From Vibrio sp. CDRSL-10 TSBA (GTDB lineage: Bacteria; Pseudomonadota; Gammaproteobacteria; Enterobacterales; Vibrionaceae), in contig CP155566.1 in the NCBI GenBank assembly GCA_039696685.1, positions 2,294,001 through 2,358,000 of the forward strand: DNA of 64,000 nt, in the 5' to 3' direction. Position numbers and translations under genes: made by a program. Under the pieces are notes generated by a model. That model saw only the letters and a program-made list of their open reading frames with translations. It made no database searches and had not been told where the DNA came from. Positions 1 through 8,388 of this stretch are shown piece by piece (position 1 is the first letter of the stretch; every line of letters begins with the position of its first letter).

Positions 1-512
1 CCACCGAAACGGTAAACCAAGCCTAGCGTGGTTGTGTGCGCTTTGGCACGTACAACATCGTTATTGATATCACTCAGGTATTGATACTCAAGACGAACAC
101 CAAGATTGCTGGTCGCTGCATATTCCAGCCCCGCAGCACCTAAGTAGGAGTAGTCCGAAGAATTGCCGTAGAATACACGCGCACCACCAACTTTACCGTA
201 CAGATCGAGCGCGTCTGTCAGGCCAACGCTCAATTTGGGCGCAATGGTGAATGCTTCTGCGGTATCACGATCAATGCCCGCGCCATTAAATTTCCCTAAA
301 TAGTCGTACCCCCCCTCCAGAGCCAGCCAATCGGTGAAGTTATAACCGAGTAAAGCCCCTGCTGTAGTACCATCCAAGTCACATGATTCAGTATTATGGC
401 ACGCATCATCAAGCCAGGTTTTACCCACTTTAGCGCCAACATACAGATCTGCCATGGTGGCCGTTGATGCGACTAACATGGACGCGGATACCATTGCTGT
501 TAACTTTTTCAT
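1..512 (-). CDS. OmpA-like outer membrane beta-barrel protein (C-terminus off window)
   Basis: The reading frame starts at 512 with MKKLTAMVSASMLVAS, a clear signal peptide, and cleavage is likely after the ATMA that follows. It runs open to the window edge. The mature part begins DLYVGAKVGKTWLDD and shows alternating aromatic/polar beta-strand patterns (LLGYNFTDWLALEGGYDYLG, LEYQYLSDINND), as in the eight-strand OmpA transmembrane domain. AAGGA lies six bases before the ATG. Whether a peptidoglycan-binding OmpA C-domain follows cannot be seen. It would sit in the outer membrane. It could be a small OmpW/OmpX-like porin, but strand spacing and length favour the OmpA barrel. Confidence 0.8.
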   Translation of the reverse strand, partial: MKKLTAMVSASMLVASTATMADLYVGAKVGKTWLDDACHNTESCDLDGTTAGALLGYNFTDWLALEGGYDYLGKFNGAGIDRDTAEAFTIAPKLSVGLTDALDLYGKVGGARVFYGNSSDYSYLGAAGLEYAATSNLGVRLEYQYLSDINNDVVRAKAHTTTLGLVYRFG

Positions 513-957
513 AACCATTCCTTACGGTTCATTATTGTGATAGTAGGACTCGCGACTGAAACCTATAAATGGAATTTTTGACAACTGACTTACCATTAAA
601 TCGCAAACCTCATCATTTACTATAATAAACAACTCAAAAAGTTGCCTAATGAGTGAGAGGTATTCTTGTCAAAAGTGCAAATTAACGATAATTAAGTGTA
701 TCGACGGTTTGAATCAGCTTTACGGAAAATATAGAAGAATCGTTTAGGAAATAATGAACACTAAATATCTGACACTAAAACTCAACGCTTTGACACCATA
801 CTTTTAATCGGTCACGTTGAAGACACTCTTTAGTATGGAAGATATAATGTTTACGAACGTGGAGCCCATTTCGCGAATTTTTTGTAATACTACATTTCAT
901 AGCTTTTATGGGTTAACAATAATAAGCGCACAAAAGCTTTGAAACAGCAGAAACGCG
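513..957. other. Intergenic region between porin and ffs, no gene seen
   Basis: AT-rich stretch of about 445 bases between the porin start and the ffs terminator. It must contain the minus-strand porin promoter and leader, but no clean -35/-10 pair with 16-18 base spacing could be fixed. No convincing open frame, tRNA or repeat is visible. Confidence 0.5.
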
Positions 958-982
958 AAAAGCCGCTCATTGAGCGGCTTTT
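958..982 (-). terminator. Intrinsic terminator of ffs
   Basis: Perfect stem AGCCGCTCA/TGAGCGGCT. Read on the minus strand the stem is followed by TTTT. It lies just beyond the 3' end of the 4.5S RNA, so it is the expected rho-independent terminator of that transcript. Confidence 0.85.
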
Positions 983-989
983 CTGAATT

Positions 990-1098
990 GGGTGGAGGCC
1001 CCAGCCACATCCCGGCACACACATCATCCGCTGTGGCTGCTTCCTTCCGGACCTGACCAGGTTCACGAACTAGTGTTGCGGGAGGACCAAGGCCCCCA
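990..1098 (-). ncRNA. ffs: 4.5S RNA of the signal recognition particle
   Basis: On the minus strand the segment reads GGGGGCC at the 5' end and ends GGGGCCUCCACCC, so the two ends pair. The middle holds the conserved SRP domain IV sequence CAGGUCCGGAAGGAAGCAGC, with the GGAA tetraloop and asymmetric bulge, followed by a GUGUGCCGGGAUG strand close to that of E. coli ffs. The length of about 108 nt fits the bacterial 4.5S class. It binds Ffh and targets nascent membrane proteins to FtsY. Protein-coding frames overlapping it are not real. Confidence 0.95.
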
Positions 1099-1134
1099 TA
1101 GTTCACTTCAGCTTGTGGCCGAAGAGTGGGAAGG

Positions 1135-1163
1135 ATTATCAGGCATCCCTATCCTCATTGCAA
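1135..1163 (-). promoter_or_regulatory. Sigma70 promoter of ffs
   Basis: On the minus strand TTGCAA (1158-1163) and GATAAT (1135-1140) are separated by exactly 17 bases. Transcription would start near 1128, leaving a leader of about 30 bases before the mature 5' end at 1097. That agrees with the known 5' processing of 4.5S precursor by RNase P. Confidence 0.6.
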
Positions 1164-1231
1164 CCCCAAATCAGACCAAAAGCATTGATTTCATTTCAAC
1201 TGCCCAGCAATTGAGCGATTCGGGAATTGAA

Positions 1232-3245
1232 TCACAAGGCATGATAGAGCGCGTCGCTTGTATCATGACCTGCCCGGCTGCGTTTTTCATCATACATGGC
1301 ACCATCGGTTTGATGGATAACATCATGCAGCGACATATGCTTGCTGCGCCCGCTTGATACTCCAACGGCCGCCGTTACCTCAAAACTGATGTCACGTTCA
1401 GTGCAGATAAACAGAAAGCTCTGCAGTTTATTCACCACCGATGTCAGCTCTTCACCTTTTACATCGCCAATCAGCACAAACTCATCGCCACCGATTCGAT
1501 AAGCTTTACCACGCCAGACATGATTGATGCGGCTGGCCAGTTGTTTTAGTACCTTGTCACCGATTTCATGACCATAGGTGTCATTAATCGATTTAAAGTC
1601 ATTCAAATCCAAATATAGCAACGTGTTACTCGGCGAAACTCCACGTCGGTAGCGACGATACAAGGCTCGCCGGTTACGCAGTTTGGTCAGATTATCGGTA
1701 TCTGACACAAAGTGCAGATAACCCGCGATAAGCACTAAAAACACCACCAGAGATGCAAACAACCACTGACTATGCCGGGCAACACGTTGTTCAGTTAAAA
1801 GTGTCGCACGCCAATCCGGCTGATAGTCATAATGTTTAACGATTTTCTGCGAGTCGATAATTTTAATCGCACGGCTGATAAGCGGTGCGAGTGCGGCACC
1901 AAATGCATTTTTCGGAAACGCGATGCCGACATCATAAGTATAAAAACTGCCAATCAGCTCATCTTCAACAATAGATAAGAGCGAATGCGAGTGACGTAAT
2001 ACATTGTTGAAGTTACCCAGGCTGAGAAACAATGTAATCAACCTGCTTATCGACCAGAGCCTGAATCAGTTCATTTTGCGAATCGAAGGTCTGCAACGTT
2101 TTGTTTGGCAGCATGCGCATCATCAGCTCTTCGAAAAAATCGTTTTTCACCACACCGATGCGTTCAACGACCAACTCAGAGACATTGCTGTAGACGTTGT
2201 CTTTGTAGCCTTCACGTTTAACCATAATGGCCTGAGGGCTGTAATAACTGTCGCTGAAATAGACTTTCTCTTTGCGCGGCTCTGAGATAGTGATTGGCGC
2301 AATCATATCAATACGGGCCTGCTGGATGTCGTTGTACATGCTTTCCCAGGTTTCGTCGGCTTTGCTGACCAAATCGCATTTCAGTACCAGGAGATCGCAC
2401 GCCTGAAACAAAATATCCGCGCTGATACCACGTACAGAACCATCACTGGCGTAGTGAGCAAACTGAGGAATATTTTCCAGCTTAACCCGCAGCGGACGCT
2501 GTAAATTGATATCACTGTCGAGTACCGCCTGGCGCAGTGCCTGCTTGCGGATGTCGAACTGATATTTTTGTATCGATTCGCGCAGTAATTTTTGCACTTT
2601 CGCCGAATGAATATAGGCCTCGAACTGATTCAGTAACGCCCCGTGCTGGCCTTTCGGCACTACAATCGACACCGGCTGAATAGAGATATGGTCATTCAAT
2701 AGCTGGGCATCCATCCCCGCACTCAGCATAGGTTTGAGCTGATTGATGGCATCGATCACGCCATCCACTTCACCACTTTTGAGCATCGCCTGTGCATCTT
2801 TGGACCCGTCGTACTCGACCTGCTCAATATCTGGGTAGTTTTTCGCCACCAGCTCACCGTAAATCGTCCCTTTCGGAACACCAATGCGCTTAATCCCGGT
2901 TAGCGTCGCATTATTATGGCTGTATAAATAGGTGTATTCGATATTGGTGGGCGCAGAGTAATCAAACCGCTCAGCGCGCTCACTGGTGTAGGTAACATTG
3001 GCGGCAAAGTCAGTTTCGCCAGACTCAACGGATTTAAGAATCGCATCAAAACTGGGATAATTGACATATTGAATGTCGACATTGAACTGATACGCGATGG
3101 CATCAAACAGCACACGCGTGACTACATCGTCGGCTTCGGTAGCGACTAAATAGGGCGCGTCAGCATTTTGCTCTGCATGGACCGATACTGAACAGACGAA
3201 CAGCACCAGTCCCAAACAGGCACGAGTGACTAGAGTTTTAAGCAT
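1232..3245 (-). CDS. Membrane diguanylate cyclase with tandem periplasmic solute-binding-like domains (frame break at 2026-2030)
   Basis: A signal peptide (MLKTLVTRACLGLVLFVCSV) is followed by two SBP_bac_3-like modules, about residues 30-235 and 250-470. The first includes the FDYSAPT signature and the second VYFSDSYYSP. A membrane helix lies at about 495-513 and a C-terminal GGDEF domain follows, with an intact YRIGGDEFVLIG active site near 585-589. It should make c-di-GMP in response to a periplasmic ligand, possibly an amino acid by analogy with HisJ-type domains. The frame breaks at GTTTC (2026-2030). Deleting one T gives D-Y-I-V-L-S-L-G and a continuous 670-residue protein. The stop is about 130 bases before ffs on the same strand. 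Confidence 0.85.
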
Positions 3246-3372
3246 TGACGTTGATATAAATAAATTTTATTTTTAGTAGTAACTGATGATAACCATTTTT
3301 TAAGGATATGCATAAAGACTTATTTGAGGCCAGTTCATAACTTTGCACTGGCTTGGATTTTTCATGCATATT

Positions 3373-4110
3373 CTACAGCGGTTGTTCCTCATTACTTTTG
3401 AGGATGTAGTCGGTCATCCAGGCCGTTGCCAGCAGGCATAACCACACCACAAACACCGGATTGGGGACATCAATTTCCGGTGACAGAATCACAGCCATAA
3501 AGCCGACTGAAGGCAGTGTCCAGCACAGCAGCTTACCCCACTGGAATTTTTTCTGCTGGCTCAGGCTTTCGATCACAGCCACTAATCCGGTCAGGCACAA
3601 GGCAAGCACGGCAGCCATCTGCAGCCCGGAAACCCAAAGCGGAACGATCAGCGCTAACGGCCACCAACTGTGTTGCTGGGTTGGTTTCCAGCTTGCCGCT
3701 GACCACCAGATCATGCCCATCGCGAGGATCTGCACCATGGTCATCGCCGGTGTTCCTGACAGCCTCCCGGCCGACTGAGTGACCATGATGCCCACTTCAA
3801 GAGTAATCACAATCAATGCGCCAACCGCGATCACCGGCATATTACACGGGTGGGAAAACACCACCATCAACAACGGAAAAATGACCCACATACTGACTGA
3901 AAGCGAGGCAGGCTGATAAGGAATGGTTAACGCATAACCAAGTACGCCCAGCAACAAAATAACACCGCTGAAGCCGCTGCGGCTCAGCAGCCACAAAGCC
4001 GGAATGATAAACGCAATAAACGGCATGTCACCACCACTCAGGCCAAGTGCTCGCGCACAGACCATCGCCAGCAGTATTGTGGTGATGAACTGAAAAGTAG
4101 ACAATAGCAA
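3373..4110 (-). CDS. Multi-pass inner membrane protein of unknown function
   Basis: A 245-residue protein made almost wholly of hydrophobic helices, roughly eight by eye, with short loops and a charged C-terminus (ILKSNEEQPL). No ATG is available near the N-terminus. A TTG at 4108-4110 with AGGAG six bases upstream is the best start. It is divergent from the alkyltransferase-like gene. I do not recognise a family. The many Trp and Met residues and lack of a charged motif give no clue to a substrate. Confidence 0.65.
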   Translation of the reverse strand: MLLSTFQFITTILLAMVCARALGLSGGDMPFIAFIIPALWLLSRSGFSGVILLLGVLGYALTIPYQPASLSVSMWVIFPLLMVVFSHPCNMPVIAVGALIVITLEVGIMVTQSAGRLSGTPAMTMVQILAMGMIWWSAASWKPTQQHSWWPLALIVPLWVSGLQMAAVLALCLTGLVAVIESLSQQKKFQWGKLLCWTLPSVGFMAVILSPEIDVPNPVFVVWLCLLATAWMTDYILKSNEEQPL

Positions 4111-4171
4111 CGCCCGCTCCTTATCCTTTCCCTGGAATCCTTACCCTAGAATAAAATAGGACTTTGTTATT

Positions 4172-4477
4172 ATGGACCAATTTTTAATGCAGATCTTTGC
4201 CGTTATTCACCAAATTCCATGTGGAAAAGTCTCTACTTACGGTGATATTGCGCGCATGGCCGGCTATCCGGGTTACGCCCGCCATGTCGGCAAAGCACTT
4301 GGCAATCTGCCCGAGGACAGCACACTGCCTTGGTTTAGGGTCATCAACAGCAAAGGCCAGATTTCTCTGACCGGGCCGGACTGGGAACGGCAACGCGAGA
4401 AGCTGGTCGCAGAAGGTATCGCGGTCAGCAGTGCAGGTAAAATCTCACTGCGTCTGTTTCGCTGGCAACCGGATTAG
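4172..4477 (+). CDS. Alkyltransferase-like protein (ATL, MGMT fold without active cysteine)
   Basis: A 101-residue protein with the MGMT DNA-binding fold: IPCGKVSTYGDIARMAG, then RHVGKALGNLP. The active-site region reads PWFRVINSKGQIS. In O6-alkylguanine transferases this is PCHRV, so the nucleophilic cysteine is replaced by Trp. That is the hallmark of ATL proteins (E. coli YbaZ), which bind O6-alkylguanine and hand the lesion to nucleotide excision repair. Its TAG stop is immediately followed by the stop of the convergent ybaY-like gene. The ATL, ybaY, tesB order matches E. coli. Confidence 0.88.
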   Translation: MDQFLMQIFAVIHQIPCGKVSTYGDIARMAGYPGYARHVGKALGNLPEDSTLPWFRVINSKGQISLTGPDWERQREKLVAEGIAVSSAGKISLRLFRWQPD

Positions 4478-4960
4478 TTACTCAGTGCTGTCATTGTTAT
4501 GAATACGAATCAGGTTCATTTCAACCTGGTGCGTGCGCTTGTCGTCGGTAATCACACCATAATGACTGTCACTGATGAACATCAGACGACCATCCACTTC
4601 GATGCGGGCGCTGATTGAGTAGCGGTGTTTCGGGTCAATGTCAGCGCAATCATAAGGAATAGAAAACTCAAACGGCACCTGCTGCCCCCAGGTGGTAAAC
4701 TCCTGGGTTCCGAGCAGTTTGGCCGGCGCATCCGCTTTTGAAACATCGAACAGGGAAACCCGTACAATCGCGTTATCCGGCAGCGCAATACGCTCGCGAT
4801 AAGCCACAGTACCACTCACCGTATCGAGCACTTTATCGGGCATAACTTCGGCTTTTTCCAGGTCAGGCGTGGTTTGAAGCATACCATTATCAAACATCTG
4901 GCAGCCAAACAGCGCCGAACCAATAATAAAAGTTGACGTCAGAATCAGAACATTTTTCAT
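4478..4960 (-). CDS. ybaY: YbaY-family lipoprotein
   Basis: A 160-residue precursor with a lipoprotein signal ending in the lipobox LFGC (Cys about residue 20). The mature protein carries a beta-sandwich region (VSGTVAYRERIALPDNAIVRV, then PFEFSIPYD and YSISARIEVDGRLMFISDSHYGV) characteristic of the YbaY/YscW-like lipoprotein family. It lies divergent from tesB, as in E. coli, with about 137 bases between the starts. The role is unknown. YscW-type relatives are secretin pilotins, but no secretin is nearby, so that is not claimed. Confidence 0.85.
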   Translation of the reverse strand: MKNVLILTSTFIIGSALFGCQMFDNGMLQTTPDLEKAEVMPDKVLDTVSGTVAYRERIALPDNAIVRVSLFDVSKADAPAKLLGTQEFTTWGQQVPFEFSIPYDCADIDPKHRYSISARIEVDGRLMFISDSHYGVITDDKRTHQVEMNLIRIHNNDSTE

Positions 4961-5097
4961 AGTATTTTTATTTAGTTAGTAAGCCTACTTTCATTGTAGA
5001 TACCTTGAATTATAGTGTCACCTTTATGAGAAGGTCTTGACAAGCATTTGACCTAGTTCACAAAATAGTAGAGTAAAAACACAATAAGAGAGGCGCT

Positions 5098-5962
5098 ATG
5101 AGCAAACCATTACAAGAGCTGTTGAGTTTACTCCAGCTGGAAAAACTGGAAGAAGGGCTGTACCGCGGCGAAAGTGAAAACCTTGGCCTGCCACAGGTAT
5201 ACGGCGGACAAGTGATTGGTCAGGCACTCTCTGCTGCGCGCTATACCGTGGATGCGGGACGCACAGTACACTCTTTCCATAGCTACTTCCTTTATCCGGG
5301 CGACCCGGAAAAACCGATCATCTATGATGTCGAGAACCTGCGTGACGGACGTAGCTTTTCCACCCGCCGGGTCAAAGCAATCCAGAAACGGGCGCCCGAT
5401 CTTCTACCTCACCGCCTCATATCACGGTGAAGCACCGGGTTTTGAACATCAGAAAACCATGCCGGATGTGCCGGGGCCGGAAAACTTTGCTTCTGAATCT
5501 GAACTCGCGGAGCAGATTGCTCACCTGCTGCCGCCAAAAGTGAAAAAAATCTTGTGTGGTGAAAAGCCAATTGAAATGCGCCCGGTAACGGTGATTAACC
5601 CTCTCAAACCAGAAAAGGCAGAACCCAAACAGTATCTCTGGATTCGTGCCAATGGGGCCATGCCGGACAATCAGCTGATTCACCAGTATCTGCTGGCCTA
5701 CGCTTCCGACTGGGGCTTTTTGGTAACCGCCCTGCATCCGCATGAAGTCACGCTGATGACGCCTAAGTTCCAGGTTGCCACCATTGATCACTCTATCTGG
5801 TTCCACCGTCCGTTTAAAATGGATGAATGGTTGCTGTATGCGATTGAGAGCCCGACAGCCAGCAATACGCGCGGTCTGGTGCGGGGCGAAATATACAATC
5901 AGCAGGGCGATCTGGTCGCCAGTGCCGTACAGGAAGGAGTGATGCGATTTAAAGATCGCTAG
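5098..5962 (+). CDS. tesB: Acyl-CoA thioesterase II (frame break at 5385-5389)
   Basis: After repair it is a 287-residue double-hotdog thioesterase hydrolysing medium/long acyl-CoA to fatty acid and CoA. Family landmarks are [39 protein letters not shown], and YASDWGFL, whose Asp corresponds to catalytic Asp204 of E. coli TesB. The frame breaks at CAGAAACGGG. Removing one A gives A-I-Q-N-G-R-P-I-F-Y, the expected family sequence. AGAGG precedes the ATG. The break is judged a sequence error. Confidence 0.92.
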
Positions 5963-5981
5963 GCAGTCAGCTTTTTCATGC

Positions 5982-6012
5982 TTTACCTTACCCTTAGGGT
6001 AAACGTTACACT
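5982..6012 (+). promoter_or_regulatory. MerR-family-type promoter with 19-base spacer and central dyad
   Basis: TTTACC (-35, 5982-5987) and TACACT (-10, 6007-6012) are separated by 19 bases. The spacer carries the dyad TTACCC-TTA-GGGTAA (5988-6002). An over-long 19-20 base spacer filled by an inverted repeat is the hallmark of promoters untwisted by MerR-family activators (CueR, ZntR, CadR, SoxR). Expected start is near 6019, giving a leader of about 26 bases to the small gene at 6045. No MerR-type regulator gene is in the window. Confidence 0.6.
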
Positions 6013-6044
6013 GTTGGCTGAATTCACCTACTGGAGGCCATCTT

Positions 6045-6158
6045 ATGGGATGCTGTAATCAACCACCAAACGGCGGCAGCTCGGATATCAAACCGCTGCT
6101 CAAGGCGTTTGCCGGTCTGCTGATTTTCGTTCTGCTGCTCGCCTGGCTGTTTGGCTGA
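6045..6158 (+). CDS. 37-residue single-span membrane peptide starting MGCCNQPPNGG
   Basis: A small gene with a strong ribosome site (GGAGG at 6033-6037, seven bases before the ATG). The peptide has a polar Cys-Cys N-terminus (MGCCNQPPNGGSSD), two lysines, then one hydrophobic helix (AFAGLLIFVLLLAWLFG) to the stop. The vicinal cysteines and the MerR-type promoter just upstream suggest a role in a metal or thiol response, which is inference only. I recognise no named family. It is flanked by tesB (same strand) and the convergent Lrp-family gene. Confidence 0.7.
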   Translation: MGCCNQPPNGGSSDIKPLLKAFAGLLIFVLLLAWLFG

Positions 6159-6185
6159 CAATCTCAAGCCAGCGCCCGGGACAAG

Positions 6186-6647
6186 TTAAGACAGAGGCAG
6201 CTCGGTGGTGTATTTTAATGACTCCATCGCAAAGGTGGAGGTCACGTTATTGAGCCCGTCGACGCCGTTGACTAACTTCTTATAAAACTGGTCAAAGTGC
6301 TTCATGTCTTTGACCAGAACTTTCATCATGTAATCGTAGTCACCTGCCATGCGGTAAAACTCCATCACTTCCGGATAAGACTCAACGCTGCTGACAAAAC
6401 GCTGATACCATTCATGGGAGTGATCGCTGGTTTTAACCATCACAAACGCGATAAACGATAAGCCGAGCTTATCGGCATCGAGTAATGCCACCCGTTTGGT
6501 CAGTACACCACTCTCTTCGAGTTTTTTCAGCCGTTTCCAGCACGGCGTGGTGGTCAGGTTGACAGCATCAGCCAGATCATTGAGTGACAGGGTCGCATCC
6601 TGCTGCAACATGGCCAGAATTTGGCGGTCCACTTTATCCAGTTCCAT
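6186..6647 (-). CDS. Lrp/AsnC-family regulator, DecR/CyuR-like
   Basis: A 153-residue protein. The N-terminal helix-turn-helix ([20 protein letters not shown] ... [18 protein letters not shown]) is followed by the RAM ligand-binding domain ([20 protein letters not shown] ... [20 protein letters not shown]). Full length for the family. It is divergent from a PLP-dependent cysteine synthase-like gene and two genes from tesB. E. coli decR/cyuR (ybaO), a cysteine-responsive activator of cysteine breakdown, is also found near tesB-ybaY. A cysteine-sensing role for this protein is therefore plausible but inferred. Confidence 0.82.
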   Translation of the reverse strand: MELDKVDRQILAMLQQDATLSLNDLADAVNLTTTPCWKRLKKLEESGVLTKRVALLDADKLGLSFIAFVMVKTSDHSHEWYQRFVSSVESYPEVMEFYRMAGDYDYMMKVLVKDMKHFDQFYKKLVNGVDGLNNVTSTFAMESLKYTTELPLS

Positions 6648-6660
6648 TACAACTTCACCA

Positions 6661-6683
6661 TTGGGAGAAAATTATTCTCCAAA
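6661..6683. promoter_or_regulatory. Lrp-type operator in the divergent intergenic region
   Basis: Inverted repeat GGAGAA-AATTA-TTCTCC (6664-6680). Its core AGAAAATTATTCT fits the E. coli Lrp consensus core AGHAWATTWTDCT. It lies 14 bases from the regulator's start and about 85 bases from the PLP gene, placed for autoregulation and control of the divergent gene. Confidence 0.5.
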
Positions 6684-6767
6684 CCTAGCAATCCATAGCC
6701 AATTTAGCCAAGCTTTTCTCGCAACAGGTGGGTAAATTATTTCCATTACCTGTTAAGGAGCACAGCT

Positions 6768-7835
6768 ATGCAACGCGATACCCAATGGACAACCGAGGCC
6801 ATCCGAATCCTCGAAGCTGATGTACAACGTACAGCAGATACTCACTTAATCAAGCTTGACCTGCCCTGTTTGGACGGTATCGATATTTATCTGAAGGACG
6901 AAAGTACCCACCCGACCGGCTCACTCAAGCACCGCCTGGCCCGTTCCCTGTTTCTGTATGCGATTTGCAATGGCTGGATTGGCCGTGATACGCCGATTAT
7001 TGAATCGTCTTCCGGCAGTACTGCTGTGTCTGAAGCCTATTTTGCCCGCCTGCTCGGACTGCCGTTTATTGCGGTCATGCCGGAATGCACCGCGCGCAAA
7101 AAGATTGAACAGATTGAATTTTATGGTGGTAAAGCGCATCTTGTCGCTCGTTCGGATCAGATTTATGCCGAATCGCGCCGGCTGGCAACGGAACTGGGCG
7201 GCCATTATATGGATCAGTTTACCTACGCGGAACGCGCGACGGACTGGCGCGGCAATAACAACATCGCTGACAGTATTTTCCGCCAGATGCAGCTTGAGCC
7301 GCATCCGGTGCCAAGCTGGATCGTAATGAGCGCCGGCACCGGCGGTACGTCCGCAACCATAGGGCGTTTTATCCGCTACCAGCAGCACACCACCAAACTG
7401 TGTGTGGTTGACCCCGAGCACTCGGTGTTTACCGACTATTACCGCACCCGCGATAGTCATCTGACCCGCGATTGTGGCAGCCGGATAGAAGGTATTGGCC
7501 GCCCGCGCGTGGAGCCAAGTTTTATCGCCGATGTAGTTGATGAAATGCGGGTCATTGATGATGCCGCCAGCATCGCTACCATCCACTGGCTTGAGCGCGT
7601 GATTGGCCGTAAAGCAGGAGCCTCGACCGGTACCAACTTGTACGGGGCATTACAACTGGCTAGTGACATGCAGCAAAAAGGTGAACAGGGCTCGATTGTG
7701 ACCCTGCTGTGTGACAGCGGCGAGCGCTATCTTGATACCTATTATAATCAGGCCTGGCTGGCTTCCCGTATCGGCGATCTAACGCCGTATTTGGCGCAAC
7801 TGGAAAGTTTTCAGGCCAGCGGTAAGCTGGCCTGA
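6768..7835 (+). CDS. PLP-dependent cysteine synthase-family enzyme, possible L-cysteine desulfhydrase
   Basis: A 355-residue fold-type II PLP enzyme. The PLP lysine lies in [11 protein letters not shown], the substrate loop is [12 protein letters not shown], and the phosphate-binding glycine loop is [13 protein letters not shown]. It is longer than CysK/CysM (about 300-325) and resembles the subgroup annotated as cysteine synthase or Cds1-type cysteine desulfhydrase. AAGGAG precedes the ATG. The divergent Lrp-family regulator and shared operator suggest cysteine-induced cysteine degradation, that is detoxification to pyruvate, sulfide and ammonia. Synthesis of cysteine cannot be excluded from sequence alone. 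Confidence 0.8.
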   Translation: MQRDTQWTTEAIRILEADVQRTADTHLIKLDLPCLDGIDIYLKDESTHPTGSLKHRLARSLFLYAICNGWIGRDTPIIESSSGSTAVSEAYFARLLGLPFIAVMPECTARKKIEQIEFYGGKAHLVARSDQIYAESRRLATELGGHYMDQFTYAERATDWRGNNNIADSIFRQMQLEPHPVPSWIVMSAGTGGTSATIGRFIRYQQHTTKLCVVDPEHSVFTDYYRTRDSHLTRDCGSRIEGIGRPRVEPSFIADVVDEMRVIDDAASIATIHWLERVIGRKAGASTGTNLYGALQLASDMQQKGEQGSIVTLLCDSGERYLDTYYNQAWLASRIGDLTPYLAQLESFQASGKLA

Positions 7836-7903
7836 TAAAAGAAGCGAGAACGTTGAGCGCTCGCTGTTGTCGTTCTGCTTGCGGCGGGCTTTCAATCCTG
7901 TCG

Positions 7904-8344
7904 CTACAGCTCACGCTTACGGTAGCGCGCATTGAGGATATCCTCGATATGCTTTTGCTCTTTGCGCGCTTTGTCGTAATCCTGCTTCCTGCGCCAGCGA
8001 TCCAGTACCTGCTCAATACCTTTCACCCTTGCGTGACGACTGGCGAGCTCTTTTTGTACCGAGTGACACTGTGCTTCCATCACCGCTTGTTCCTGCTCGT
8101 GGTGCACCAGCAATTTTTGCAGCATGTGATCAACCCTGCTGAGATTCATCAGTACCGTACTGTTGAGCGCCGAGACCTGCCGGGTCGATTCGCCGTTGCC
8201 GGACTTTAGCTGCGCAAGTTGATCCAGCTGATTTTGCATATGCTGGTGACGCTGTCGCATGGTGTCGAGCTGCTGGCCGATACGATCCCGGCGTTTCTCT
8301 TCGACCTGCTGCAATTTACCGACTGCGCGAATTTTATCTTTCAT
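7904..8344 (-). CDS. fliJ: Lateral flagellar export chaperone FliJ
   Basis: A 146-residue, almost wholly alpha-helical coiled-coil protein rich in Gln/Glu/Arg (RDRIGQQLDTMRQRHQHMQN, later LDRWRRKQDYDKARKEQKH). FliJ is the general soluble component that links the FliI hexamer to FlhA in the export apparatus. ATG at 8344 is preferred over two GTG codons just upstream, with AGAGG five bases before it. It is the last gene of motY-lafK-fliEFGHIJ, 44 bases after fliI. A weak hairpin (AGCGAG/CTCGCT, 7842-7865) follows. Confidence 0.85.
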   Translation of the reverse strand: MKDKIRAVGKLQQVEEKRRDRIGQQLDTMRQRHQHMQNQLDQLAQLKSGNGESTRQVSALNSTVLMNLSRVDHMLQKLLVHHEQEQAVMEAQCHSVQKELASRHARVKGIEQVLDRWRRKQDYDKARKEQKHIEDILNARYRKREL

Positions 8345-8388
8345 CACCACCTCTTTCTGCCTGCTTACCCTGTATGATGCAGGATAAG

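Noticed and set aside
992..1365. Short open frames across the 4.5S RNA region
   Set aside because: The sequence is explained by ffs and its promoter, and by the end of the GGDEF gene.
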